DNA of 64,000 bases from contig JACRJZ010000123.1 of NCBI GenBank assembly GCA_016219875.1, positions 1-64,000 on the forward strand, read 5' to 3'. The notes under the pieces were generated by a model. It was not told the origin of the DNA and searched no databases. It saw only the letters and a list, made by a program, of their open reading frames with translations. The position numbers and the translations under genes are program-made. This stretch comes from Verrucomicrobiota bacterium (GTDB lineage: Bacteria; Verrucomicrobiota; Verrucomicrobiia; Limisphaerales; JACRJZ01). Below, one piece after another: positions 35,377 to 42,333 of the stretch (position 1 is the first letter of the stretch; each line of letters begins with the position of its first letter).

Positions 35377-37758
35377 ATGAACGGCCAGATCAGCGCTCCG
35401 TCGCAGACGCCCCAGGATTCGGGGCGATCCCGCGTCTGCGCGGCGTGCGATCCACTTTGGGCCGAGGCCGAGGCGCGTCATCGCGCGCTCCTCGAGGCGG
35501 CGCACGACGCGATCATTCTGGCCGACGCGGACAGCGGCGTCATCCTCGATGCCAACCGCCAGGCGGGGCGGCTCCTTGGTTTGCCGGTGGAACGGATCAT
35601 CGGCCTGCACCAGACCGGGATTCATCCGCCCGACGAAGCCGGGCGGTACCGCGAGGTCTTCACCAACCTGGCGGCGGGCGGCGGCCTCGCTTCAGGCCGG
35701 CTGTTTGTGCGGCACAGCAGCGGGCGGGACATTCCAGTGGAGATCGGGTCGAGCACGATCCAGTTGGGCGCGCGGCGCGTGGTGTACGGCGTCTTCCGCG
35801 ACATCACCGAACGGCTGCTTTCGGAGGAGGCCTTGCGTCTTCAAAGCGCCGCGCTGGAGTCCGCCGGCAACGGCGTCGTGATCACGGATCGCCGGGGAGA
35901 GATCGCCTGGGTCAATCCCGCCTTTACGCGATTGACCGGCTACACCCAGGACGAGGTCGCCGGGCGCAACGCGAACATTCTGAAGTCGGGCCGGCACCCG
36001 CCGGAGTTCTACGCGGCGTTGTGGCGGACGGTCTTGAACGGGCAGGTCTGGGAGTCGGAGATCACCAACCGCCGCAAGGACGGCACGCTCTACACCCAGG
36101 ACATCATCATCACTCCGGTGCGCGACCCGCGCGGAACGATCACGCATTTCATCGCCATCCAGCAGGACATTACTCAACGGAAACGCATGGAGGTGGAACT
36201 GCGCGAATCGCAGCAGCGGTTCGAGCACATTTTCAAGTCCAACCCTGGCGCCATCACCATCCATGCCGCCTCGGACTTCCGGTTGCTGGACGCGAACGAC
36301 AGCTTTCTGGAGCCGCTGGGCTACACGCGCGAGGAAGTCATCGGCCGCACGCCGGCCGAACTGGGTCTGGTGGCGGACGCGGCGGAAGGCGAACGGCTGC
36401 GGGAAGCCCTCCGGCGGGACGGGCGGTTGCGCAACTTTGAAATCCGTTTCCGCGGCCGGACCGGCCAGATTCTGGACGTGTTGATGACCGTGGAGCCGGT
36501 GCAACTCGGGTCCGAGCCTTGCCTGCTTGCCACCGCCAACGACATCACCCGTTGGAAGCAGCAGCAACAGGAACTGGAGGAGCAACTCCGACGGGCGCAG
36601 AAACTCGAAAGCGTAGGCACGCTGGCCGGCGGCGTGGCGCACGACTTCAACAACATCCTCACGGTCATCCAGGGCCACGCCCATCTGCTCCTGGGCGACA
36701 GCTCGCGTTCCGCGGCGGACCAGGAATCAGTGCGGCAGATTGTCGATGCCGCCGAGCGCGCGGCCAATCTCACGCGCCAGTTGCTGACCTTCAGCCGCCG
36801 CCAGCCCATGCAGCGCCGGGCCCTCGACTTGAACGAGGTGGTGGGCAACATGACCCGGATGCTCCGGCGCATCATCGGCGAGGACATCCAACTCGAGATC
36901 AAATGCCCCGCGCGGGTCCCGCTGGTCATGGCCGACACCGGCATGATTGAGCAGGTGCTCATGAACCTGGCGGTCAACAGCCGCGACGCGATTCACGTCC
37001 GCAGCTCCTCCGCCGAACCGGGCCGGCTGGTCATCGGGACCGAGGCAGCCACCGTCATGCCGTCCGGTGGCCGGGACCCGCTGGTGCGTCCGCTGGGTGA
37101 ATACGTTTGCCTGAGCGTGCAGGACAACGGCTGCGGCATCCCGCCGGAAATCCGCGACCGGATTTACGATCCGTTTTTCACCACCAAGGACGTTGGCAAA
37201 GGCACCGGCCTCGGGCTGGCCACGGTCCACGGCATTGTGGCCGAGCACGGTGGTTGGATCGACCTGGACTCGGGCGTGAATGCGGGCACCACCTTCCGCA
37301 TCTACTTGCCCGCCTGCCGGCAGGACGAAGCCAGCCCGGCCCACCTCAAGAAAGCGGCGCCTGTCCGCGGCGGCCACGAAACGATTCTGTTGGTGGAAGA
37401 TGAAACCGGCCTGCGCGATCTGGCCAAGGAAGTGTTGACGCGGTACGGCTACCATGTGATCTCCGCCCACTCCGGCCGCCACGCGTTGGAGGTGTGGGAC
37501 CAGCATCAAGGGCAGTTCGATCTTCTGCTCACGGACATCATCATGCCGGAGGGCCTGGACGGCTGCCAACTGGCCCAGCAACTCGAAGCGCGCAAACCGG
37601 ACTTGAAAGTGATCTACACCACCGGCTATAGCCCGGACATCGTCGGCTGGGACTTCCACTTCCTGCGCGGTGACGGCATCCATTTCCTCCAGAAACCCTA
37701 CCCGCCCCAGGAACTGGCCAAAGTCGTGCGCGACTGCCTGGATGGGCACGTGAAGTGA
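35377..37758 (+). CDS. Hybrid sensor histidine kinase with three PAS domains
   Basis: A soluble 793-residue kinase: PAS 1 (about 30-150), PAS 2 (155-275), PAS 3 (280-395), HisKA with the phospho-acceptor His in LAGGVAHDFNNILTVIQGH (about 425), HATPase with N box MNLAVNSRDAI, G boxes DNGCGIPPEIRDRIYDPFFTTK and GKGTGLGLATVHGIV, and a C-terminal receiver (about 670-793) with acidic VEDE, phospho-Asp in LLLTDIIMP and Lys in FLQKPYPP. The PAS 1 sequence (DAIILADADSGVILDANRQA ... RIIGLHQTGIHPPDEAGRYREVF) is close to PAS 3 of the preceding protein, a sign of duplication. No transmembrane segments are visible. The frame extends upstream, but ATG 35377 starts the coherent protein. Confidence 0.93.
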   Translation: MNGQISAPSQTPQDSGRSRVCAACDPLWAEAEARHRALLEAAHDAIILADADSGVILDANRQAGRLLGLPVERIIGLHQTGIHPPDEAGRYREVFTNLAAGGGLASGRLFVRHSSGRDIPVEIGSSTIQLGARRVVYGVFRDITERLLSEEALRLQSAALESAGNGVVITDRRGEIAWVNPAFTRLTGYTQDEVAGRNANILKSGRHPPEFYAALWRTVLNGQVWESEITNRRKDGTLYTQDIIITPVRDPRGTITHFIAIQQDITQRKRMEVELRESQQRFEHIFKSNPGAITIHAASDFRLLDANDSFLEPLGYTREEVIGRTPAELGLVADAAEGERLREALRRDGRLRNFEIRFRGRTGQILDVLMTVEPVQLGSEPCLLATANDITRWKQQQQELEEQLRRAQKLESVGTLAGGVAHDFNNILTVIQGHAHLLLGDSSRSAADQESVRQIVDAAERAANLTRQLLTFSRRQPMQRRALDLNEVVGNMTRMLRRIIGEDIQLEIKCPARVPLVMADTGMIEQVLMNLAVNSRDAIHVRSSSAEPGRLVIGTEAATVMPSGGRDPLVRPLGEYVCLSVQDNGCGIPPEIRDRIYDPFFTTKDVGKGTGLGLATVHGIVAEHGGWIDLDSGVNAGTTFRIYLPACRQDEASPAHLKKAAPVRGGHETILLVEDETGLRDLAKEVLTRYGYHVISAHSGRHALEVWDQHQGQFDLLLTDIIMPEGLDGCQLAQQLEARKPDLKVIYTTGYSPDIVGWDFHFLRGDGIHFLQKPYPPQELAKVVRDCLDGHVK

Positions 37759-37783
37759 GCGGGGACGGGATGAGGTGGAATGG

Positions 37784-37985
37784 TGAAGCGTTGAAGCGAT
37801 GAACCTAGACGGAGCCGTTGACGCAAAGGCGCAGAGACGCAGGAGATGGAAAGGGCACGTTCGGTGGAGGGCAGGAGTGGTCACCTTTTGGCTGAAGCCT
37901 GCTGGTTCTCAAAGCCTCTGCGCCTTTGCGGCTTCGCGCCTTTGCGTTAAGGGCAAATGCTCCGTTTAGGTTCAACGCTTCAACG
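37784..37985. repeat. Family E inverted repeat, copy 2, inside GAAGCGTT arms
   Basis: Family E ends (GACGGAGCCGTTGACGCAAA from 37808; GCGTTAAGGGCAAATGCTCC to 37963) enclose the interior shared with copy 1. Outer arms GAAGCGTTGAAGCG (37785 on) and CAACGCTTCAAC (to 37984) form a further inverted layer. It separates two convergent genes. Confidence 0.82.
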
Positions 37986-37992
37986 TCTCCCC

Positions 37993-38670
37993 TCAGTGAC
38001 AGCACGCGCCCGTGGCCAAGTCCGGACTGACGTACGGAATCCCCAGGGACAATCCGCGCAGAATCAGTAAGGCGGCGACGAGAAAAATTGAAACCGGCAC
38101 CGCCTGGCGCAGCCTCAGCCGGAGCGAGAGCGGCACAAGTTTCCCCGAAAGCCCGATCGCGAGCATCATCGGCGTCGTGCCAGCGCCGAATGCCGCCATG
38201 TACATGGCCCCGTCGGAAATTCCTCCGGCCACGGTGGCGCCGGCGCAGGCCACATAAACCAGTCCGCACGGAAGCAGCCCGTTGAGCAAACCCAGCACCG
38301 CCAACGCGGCGAAGGATCGCCGTCGCAGCAAGGTGGCCATGCCCAACTTCAGGCGCTCGACCAGTCGCGTGATCGGCAGCCACGTCTCCAGCTTCCGCGA
38401 CGCGACGAGGCCAACGAGGAGCGCGACGCCGAGCGCGAGGGAGAGCCAGCGTTGCACGCCGACCAGCAGCAGTGTCTTGCCCGCCAACCCGAAGACCAGA
38501 CCCAGCGCGCAGTAGGTGACGATGCGACCGAGGTTGTAGGCCACTCGGCCCGCGACGAATCGCGTCGAGCCGCCGCCGGCCGTCGGCAGGGCCAACGCCA
38601 ACGGCCCGCACATGCCCGCGCAGTGCAGGCTGCCGCACAAACCGAGGAGGAATGCGGTCCAAAGTTCCAT
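37993..38670 (-). CDS. TauE/SafE-like membrane protein of the cbb3 cluster (CcoH-like)
   Basis: A 225-residue integral membrane protein with about six hydrophobic segments. The first contains LLGLCGSLHCAGMCGPLALAL, the signature of the sulfite exporter TauE/SafE-like proteins encoded in cbb3 oxidase assembly clusters, where the His/Cys motif suggests copper or metal handling. It begins two bases after the stop of fixH and is the last gene of the cco operon. Its role in copper delivery to the oxidase is inferred from context; transport of a different ligand is not excluded. Confidence 0.85.
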   Translation of the reverse strand: MELWTAFLLGLCGSLHCAGMCGPLALALPTAGGGSTRFVAGRVAYNLGRIVTYCALGLVFGLAGKTLLLVGVQRWLSLALGVALLVGLVASRKLETWLPITRLVERLKLGMATLLRRRSFAALAVLGLLNGLLPCGLVYVACAGATVAGGISDGAMYMAAFGAGTTPMMLAIGLSGKLVPLSLRLRLRQAVPVSIFLVAALLILRGLSLGIPYVSPDLATGACCH

Positions 38671-38672
38671 GT

Positions 38673-39287
38673 TCAGCGTGCGGTGGTTGCCAGCGAATGA
38701 CCTTGGTTCTGTGGGCGTAGCGGCGGCCCGGCAGAGCGCCGCAGTCTTTCCGCGTGAAGGGCAGCACGGCGGCGCTCTGCCGAGACGCCGCTACGGGGTC
38801 TTGCCATCGGCTCCGAACTCGCTGCGTTGGTCAGGCCCTGCTCCAGCCAGTATTCGCGTTGCCCCACGTTCCACGCCACGCGGACCTTCCAGAGTCCGGG
38901 CAGGAGGCCGGCGGTGTCGAGGATTTGCACGCCTTGCGAGTCCGGTTTCAAGGCGAAGTGGCGGTCCAGTCCGGCGGCCGAGGGGCGATAAAGATGAATC
39001 GCGCCCTGGGTCTCTGGCCGCGCGTGTTCGGGCGGCACCGTGATCGTGATGCGTCCTCGTGCGGGGTCGAAGGTGATGGCGGCGTTCGTGCCGAGTTGTG
39101 TCGCGCGGTCCTGGCGCTCCATCTGTTTCTGGAAGCGGATTTCCTGTTCGTAGTAATCGCGGCTGACCAACTCGGCGCGCTGCGAACTGGCCAGCACAAT
39201 GAGGGCAGCGGTGCCGAGACCGAACACCACAAACGCCAACACGATGCCCAGCGGCCAAGGATTGAAACGTTTCGGGTCGGCACTCAT
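38673..39287 (-). CDS. fixH: FixH-family cbb3 oxidase assembly protein
   Basis: FixH-type proteins help mature cbb3 oxidases, with CcoI, CcoS and CcoG. The N-terminal single membrane helix (WPLGIVLAFVVFGLGTAALIVLA) is followed by the family region SRDYYEQEIRFQKQMER, then a periplasmic beta-sandwich (VPPEHARPETQGAIHLYRPSAAGLDR, LLPGLWKVRVAWNVGQREYWLEQ). The last 40 residues, Arg/Ala-rich, are encoded by a family D hairpin repeat (38717-38794) and are probably an accidental extension of the natural end. Total length is 204 residues. ATG 39287 is chosen because upstream codons are repeat sequence. Confidence 0.87.
   Translation of the reverse strand: MSADPKRFNPWPLGIVLAFVVFGLGTAALIVLASSQRAELVSRDYYEQEIRFQKQMERQDRATQLGTNAAITFDPARGRITITVPPEHARPETQGAIHLYRPSAAGLDRHFALKPDSQGVQILDTAGLLPGLWKVRVAWNVGQREYWLEQGLTNAASSEPMARPRSGVSAERRRAALHAERLRRSAGPPLRPQNQGHSLATTAR
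38717..38794. repeat. Family D hairpin repeat, copy D2, inside the 3' end of fixH
   Basis: The arms GTAGCGGCGGCCCGGCAGAG (38717 on) and GCTCTGCCGAGACGCCGCTA (to 38793) enclose a 35-nt spacer. The right arm is identical to D1 and D3. It lies within the coding frame and supplies a Cys-free, Arg-rich tail to the protein. Confidence 0.75.
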
Positions 39288-39337
39288 CGCGGGGAGTTCA
39301 AAGTTCAAAGTTCGAGGTTCAAAGGCACCCCCCAAGG

Positions 39338-39674
39338 CAGGGCTGCCTCGATCTCGTTCCGGCGCGCGGCTGTCCCAGCCGCAGCAACCACGAACGATAC
39401 AAGGCTGCATCAAACTCCCGCTCGGCGCACCGGGTAGCGCAGGTTTTCAACCTGCCGTAGCGCCGACTTGCAGTCGGCCAGGCCGTGAAATTTCCAGCCA
39501 GCTTGCCTCTTCCTACGCTCGCCGGTTGGAAAACCGGCGCTACGGCAGACTGGAGAGTCTGCGCTACGAGTGCGCCCGAACCGAGCTGGATGCAGCCCTG
39601 CGAACGACCGAGCGACTCGGGAAGATGCTTGGCCCGACGGGTTCTGAGCGTGGCTGCGGCTGGGACAGCCGCGC
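39338..39674. repeat. Family C inverted repeat, copy C1, interrupted by element A3
   Basis: The arms contain CGCGCGGCTGTCCCAGCCGC (from 39361) and GCGGCTGGGACAGCCGCGC (to 39674). The left end is CAGGGCTGC. Removing 39400-39600 and one flank copy leaves 112 nt (39353-39674 numbering) that aligns without gaps to copy C2 at 54342-54453, at about 101 of 112 positions. Confidence 0.9.
39400..39600. mobile_element. Family A 201-bp mobile element, copy A3, inserted in a family C repeat
   Basis: Ends CAAGGCTGCATCAAACT and AGCTGGATGCAGCCCTG are imperfect inverted repeats. The interior has the five stem-loops of the family, with links CTGCCGTAGCGCCG and CGGCGCTACGGCAG fully complementary. Flanks CGAACGATA (39391-39399) and CGAACGACC (39601-39609) agree at 7 of 9 positions and read as a worn 9-bp target duplication, supported by the uninterrupted site at 54380. 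Confidence 0.92.
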
Positions 39675-39785
39675 TCCGGGCAGCGCCAGACCGAGTTTGA
39701 GGCCACCCCGCCCACAAGGCCGACCGACACGGCCCGTTTGTTGCCGCGCCCCACTTTGAACTTGGAACCTGGAACCTGGAACTTC

Positions 39786-41258
39786 TCATCGGTCCTCCCT
39801 TGGGCCGATGAAGCCGGTCTTGACGGTTTGGAGTTTGCGACCGTTGGCATACACGCCCACCACCAACGGCGTGGTGCCGCTTTTCATCACCGTCGTCGGC
39901 AACTTGATCAACACCGAGGTCTGCGCGAGTTTCTGCGGCGCGACGACGATCTCCTTACCCATCACCTGCAACTCGCCCGGAACGTTCTCCAGCTTGAGTT
40001 CGATGGGGATTTCGCGCGAGGTCTTGTTCACGACGCGGATCGTGTAGAGGTTGCTGAACTGGCCGTCGGGCATCTTTTGGAACAGTGTCCCTTGCGCGCG
40101 GAGGATCGTGGCTTCCACATCGGAACGGCTGAACAGCAGAAAGGCCAGCAGCCCGCCCAACGCAAACAGGAGCACGGTGTAGCCCGCGAGGCGCGGCGTA
40201 ACGCGGAGCGGCTCGCTCTTTTCGATGCCGTTGAGCGAGGCGTAGCGGATGAGGCCCTTGGGGCGGCTTACGCGGACCATGACGTCGTCGCAGGCGTCGA
40301 TGCAGGCGGTGCAGTGGACGCATTCCATTTGCGTGCCGTTGCGGATGTCGATGCCGGTGGGGCAGACGTTCACGCACTCCTTGCAGTCGATGCAGTCGCC
40401 GCGGCCCACGGCCTTGCGCTGGTCCCAGGTTTGGTTGCGGGACAGGCGGCCGCGCAGCTCGCCGCGGTTGTAGTCGTAGGCGACCACGATGCTGTTCTCG
40501 TCCAACAGCGTGGACTGAAGGCGGCCATAGGGGCAGATGAAGGTGCAGGCCTGTTCGCGGAATCGGGCGAAGATGCCGTAGAAGACCAGCGTGAAGAGGC
40601 TCATGAAGCCCAGCCCCTCCAAATGTTTCGCCGGGTTGTCCGTGATGATCTGGAACAACTGTTCGGTGCCGATGATGTAGGCGAGCAGCGTGTTGCCGAT
40701 GACGAATGATAGCGCGAAAAAGAGGGCGTGCTTGACGCCCTTTCTCAGAATCTTGCCGGCGTTCCACGGGGACCGGGCCAGGGCGCGCTGCTTGTGGGCG
40801 TCGCCTTCGAGGAGATACTCGATCTTCCGAAACACCATCTCCATGAGCACGGTCTGGGGGCAGAGCCAGCCGCACCAAAGCCGGCCATAGGCAGCCGTGA
40901 AGACGATGATGCCCGTGATATAGACCAGCAGGGCGACGGCGAAAATGATCATGTCCTGCGGCCAGAAAATCTGGCCGAGGATGACGAACTTGCGCTCGAC
41001 GATGTTCAGCAGCAGGAGCGGGTTGCCGTGGATGCGGACGAACGGTCCGGCAAACATGATGGCCAGCAAGACCACGCTCAACCACGCGCGGGCCTGGTGG
41101 AAACGCCCGTGCGGTTTGCGCGGGAACAGCCACTTGCGCCGGCCTTCCTGGTCGGCGGTGGAGAGGCGGTTGCGGAAGTCTTCTGGGCCGGGGTTCGGGG
41201 GTGTTGCGCCCGAACCAGGACCGATGCCGCGAAGAGATGAGGTGTGGGTGGAACTCAC
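39786..41258 (-). CDS. ccoG: Cytochrome c oxidase accessory protein CcoG
   Basis: CcoG (FixG/RdxA) is a membrane iron-sulfur protein implicated in cupric reductase activity during cbb3 assembly. Visible are membrane segments (LSVVLLAIMFAGPFVRI, MIIFAVALLVYITGIIVFTAA, then HALFFALSFVIGNTLLAYIIG and later ones), LWCGWLCPQTVLMEMVFRK, and the ferredoxin-like cluster CIDCKECVNVCPTGIDIRNG with ECVHCTACIDACD for two 4Fe-4S centres, then a C-terminal immunoglobulin-like domain. The start is uncertain: GTG 41258 follows the preceding gene by 13 nt, while ATG 41324 would overlap it by 53 nt, so GTG is preferred. It has 490 residues. Confidence 0.92.
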   Translation of the reverse strand: MSSTHTSSLRGIGPGSGATPPNPGPEDFRNRLSTADQEGRRKWLFPRKPHGRFHQARAWLSVVLLAIMFAGPFVRIHGNPLLLLNIVERKFVILGQIFWPQDMIIFAVALLVYITGIIVFTAAYGRLWCGWLCPQTVLMEMVFRKIEYLLEGDAHKQRALARSPWNAGKILRKGVKHALFFALSFVIGNTLLAYIIGTEQLFQIITDNPAKHLEGLGFMSLFTLVFYGIFARFREQACTFICPYGRLQSTLLDENSIVVAYDYNRGELRGRLSRNQTWDQRKAVGRGDCIDCKECVNVCPTGIDIRNGTQMECVHCTACIDACDDVMVRVSRPKGLIRYASLNGIEKSEPLRVTPRLAGYTVLLFALGGLLAFLLFSRSDVEATILRAQGTLFQKMPDGQFSNLYTIRVVNKTSREIPIELKLENVPGELQVMGKEIVVAPQKLAQTSVLIKLPTTVMKSGTTPLVVGVYANGRKLQTVKTGFIGPREDR

Positions 41259-41271
41259 AGCGACCGTCGAT

Positions 41272-41499
41272 TTACGGGCCGAAGGAGACTTCGGAGTGGC
41301 GGTTCGTGTCACGAATGCCGGCAACGAGTTCTCGCAGGCGATAGCGCTTCCGATGGCGCGGTTTCAGGAGGATCCCGTCGCTGTTGCAGCATAGTTCCAC
41401 CTGTTCGCCTTCCACCAAGCGGGCTTCGGCGGCCAGTGTCTTGGAAATTCGCAGCGCCAGGCTGTTGCCCCATTTTTGAATCATCGTTGTTTCACTCAT
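41272..41499 (-). CDS. AbrB/MazE-like DNA-binding protein inside the cco operon
   Basis: A 75-residue protein of the MazE/SpoVT-AbrB swapped-hairpin type: MIQKWGNSLALRISKTLAAEARLVEGEQVEL is the classic N-terminal domain, followed by LKPRHRKRYRLRELVAGI, the toxin-binding-type tail of MazE antitoxins. Its ATG overlaps the ccoP stop (ATGAGTGA, 8 nt), so translation is coupled to ccoP. No MazF/PemK toxin gene is adjacent; ccoG follows directly. It could be a solitary antitoxin or a small regulator of the operon. The family call is firm; the role is unknown. Confidence 0.85.
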   Translation of the reverse strand: MSETTMIQKWGNSLALRISKTLAAEARLVEGEQVELCCNSDGILLKPRHRKRYRLRELVAGIRDTNRHSEVSFGP

Positions 41500-42076
41500 A
41501 AATGTTCGGCCCCGTCTGCTTGGGCGCCTGGTCTTCGCGCGGCTTGGGATTGGGCGGCGTGGTGCCGCGCAGGGTGTAGATGTAGCTGGCGGCGGCGTAA
41601 ATCTCGGTCGGCTTGAGGGTGCCTCGCCACGTCACCATGCCTTTCTCCGGCACGCCGTTCCAAATGGTCTTCAGGTTATCGGAGAAACTCGATCCGTGGA
41701 TCCAATAGTCGTCCGTGAGGTTGGGGCCGACCAACCCGCCGCCGTCGGGACGATGGCAGGGCGCGCAGTTGCGCAGGAACAGCGCCTTGCCCTGGTCGAG
41801 CACGGCGGCGTCCTTGGACGGCTCGGCGCTGGGGATCGTCGCTTCGAATTTCGACATCGCCGCGATTTTGATTTCGTTGCCCACCTTCATTTCCCGGTCG
41901 TACTCCGCGGCCATGAGCGGGCCGGCGCGGAGGACATGGAAGTACACCAGGTAAAACGCGGCGAAGATCGTGCAACCATAAAACAGCAGCACCCACCAGC
42001 GGGGCAGCTTGTTGTCGAGTTCGCGGATGCCGTCGATTTCGTGATCGAGCAGCAGAGGGTCGTGGTCGTCATTCAT
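41492..42076 (-). CDS. ccoP: cbb3 oxidase subunit CcoP, single-haem form
   Basis: CcoP normally passes electrons from cytochrome c to the oxidase core with two c-type haems. This 194-residue protein has the CcoP N-terminal motif (LDHEIDGIRELDNKLPRWW), one membrane helix (VLLFYGCTIFAAFYLVYFHVL), and a single cytochrome c domain with CAPCH, PNLTDDYWIHG and the distal Met region PEKGMVTW. The standard protein is near 300 residues with two CxxCH motifs, so one haem domain is absent. The ATG at 42076 overlaps the upstream small subunit by 8 nt. A single-haem form implies a shorter electron path or use of another cytochrome. Confidence 0.9.
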   Translation of the reverse strand: MNDDHDPLLLDHEIDGIRELDNKLPRWWVLLFYGCTIFAAFYLVYFHVLRAGPLMAAEYDREMKVGNEIKIAAMSKFEATIPSAEPSKDAAVLDQGKALFLRNCAPCHRPDGGGLVGPNLTDDYWIHGSSFSDNLKTIWNGVPEKGMVTWRGTLKPTEIYAAASYIYTLRGTTPPNPKPREDQAPKQTGPNIYE

Positions 42077-42284
42077 GGCGGAGTTCGGGGTTGGAGAGGT
42101 TTTCGAGGTCGGAGTCGGTGTCGGCGCCGTCACGCAGCGGCGCTTCGCTCATGGAATTCAGGTAGTCTTTCTTCAGGCGAAGCGCCCAGACCAGCATCGC
42201 GGCAAAGAAGACGAAGAACAGGACCAGCGAAGTGATTCCGTAGAGGCCGACTCCGCCGATGCCGCTGAGAACATTTTGGATCAT
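42069..42284 (-). CDS. ccoQ: CcoQ-like small cbb3 oxidase subunit
   Basis: A 71-residue protein with one membrane helix (YGITSLVLFFVFFAAMLVWALRL) followed by a polar tail, between ccoNO and ccoP. Size, topology and position match CcoQ/FixQ, which stabilises the oxidase complex; sequence conservation in that family is low. It overlaps ccoP by 8 nt. A single GGGTTGAAGCGTTGAAGCG word-repeat arm (about 42305-42324) lies between it and ccoNO with no partner arm nearby. Confidence 0.8.
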   Translation of the reverse strand: MIQNVLSGIGGVGLYGITSLVLFFVFFAAMLVWALRLKKDYLNSMSEAPLRDGADTDSDLENLSNPELRHE

Positions 42285-42333
42285 GGGGCGAAGGGAAGCG
42301 TTAAAGGGTTGAAGCGTTGAAGCGTGAGGCAGC

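Larger units (their letters stand above)
39299..39784. repeat. Outer arms of a three-layer repeat nest (TTCAAAG / GGAACC words)
   Basis: TTCAAAGTTCAAAGTTCGAG (39299 on) and CTTTGAACTTGGAACCTGG with GGAACCTGGAAC (to 39784) form the outermost inverted layer. Within it lies the family C repeat (39338-39674), itself interrupted by the family A element (39400-39600). This fills the whole gap between ccoG and fixH. Confidence 0.75.

Noticed and set aside
41258..41324. ATG 41324 as start of ccoG
   Set aside because: It would overlap the MazE-like gene by 53 nt with no ribosome binding site; GTG 41258 avoids overlap. Neither is proven.
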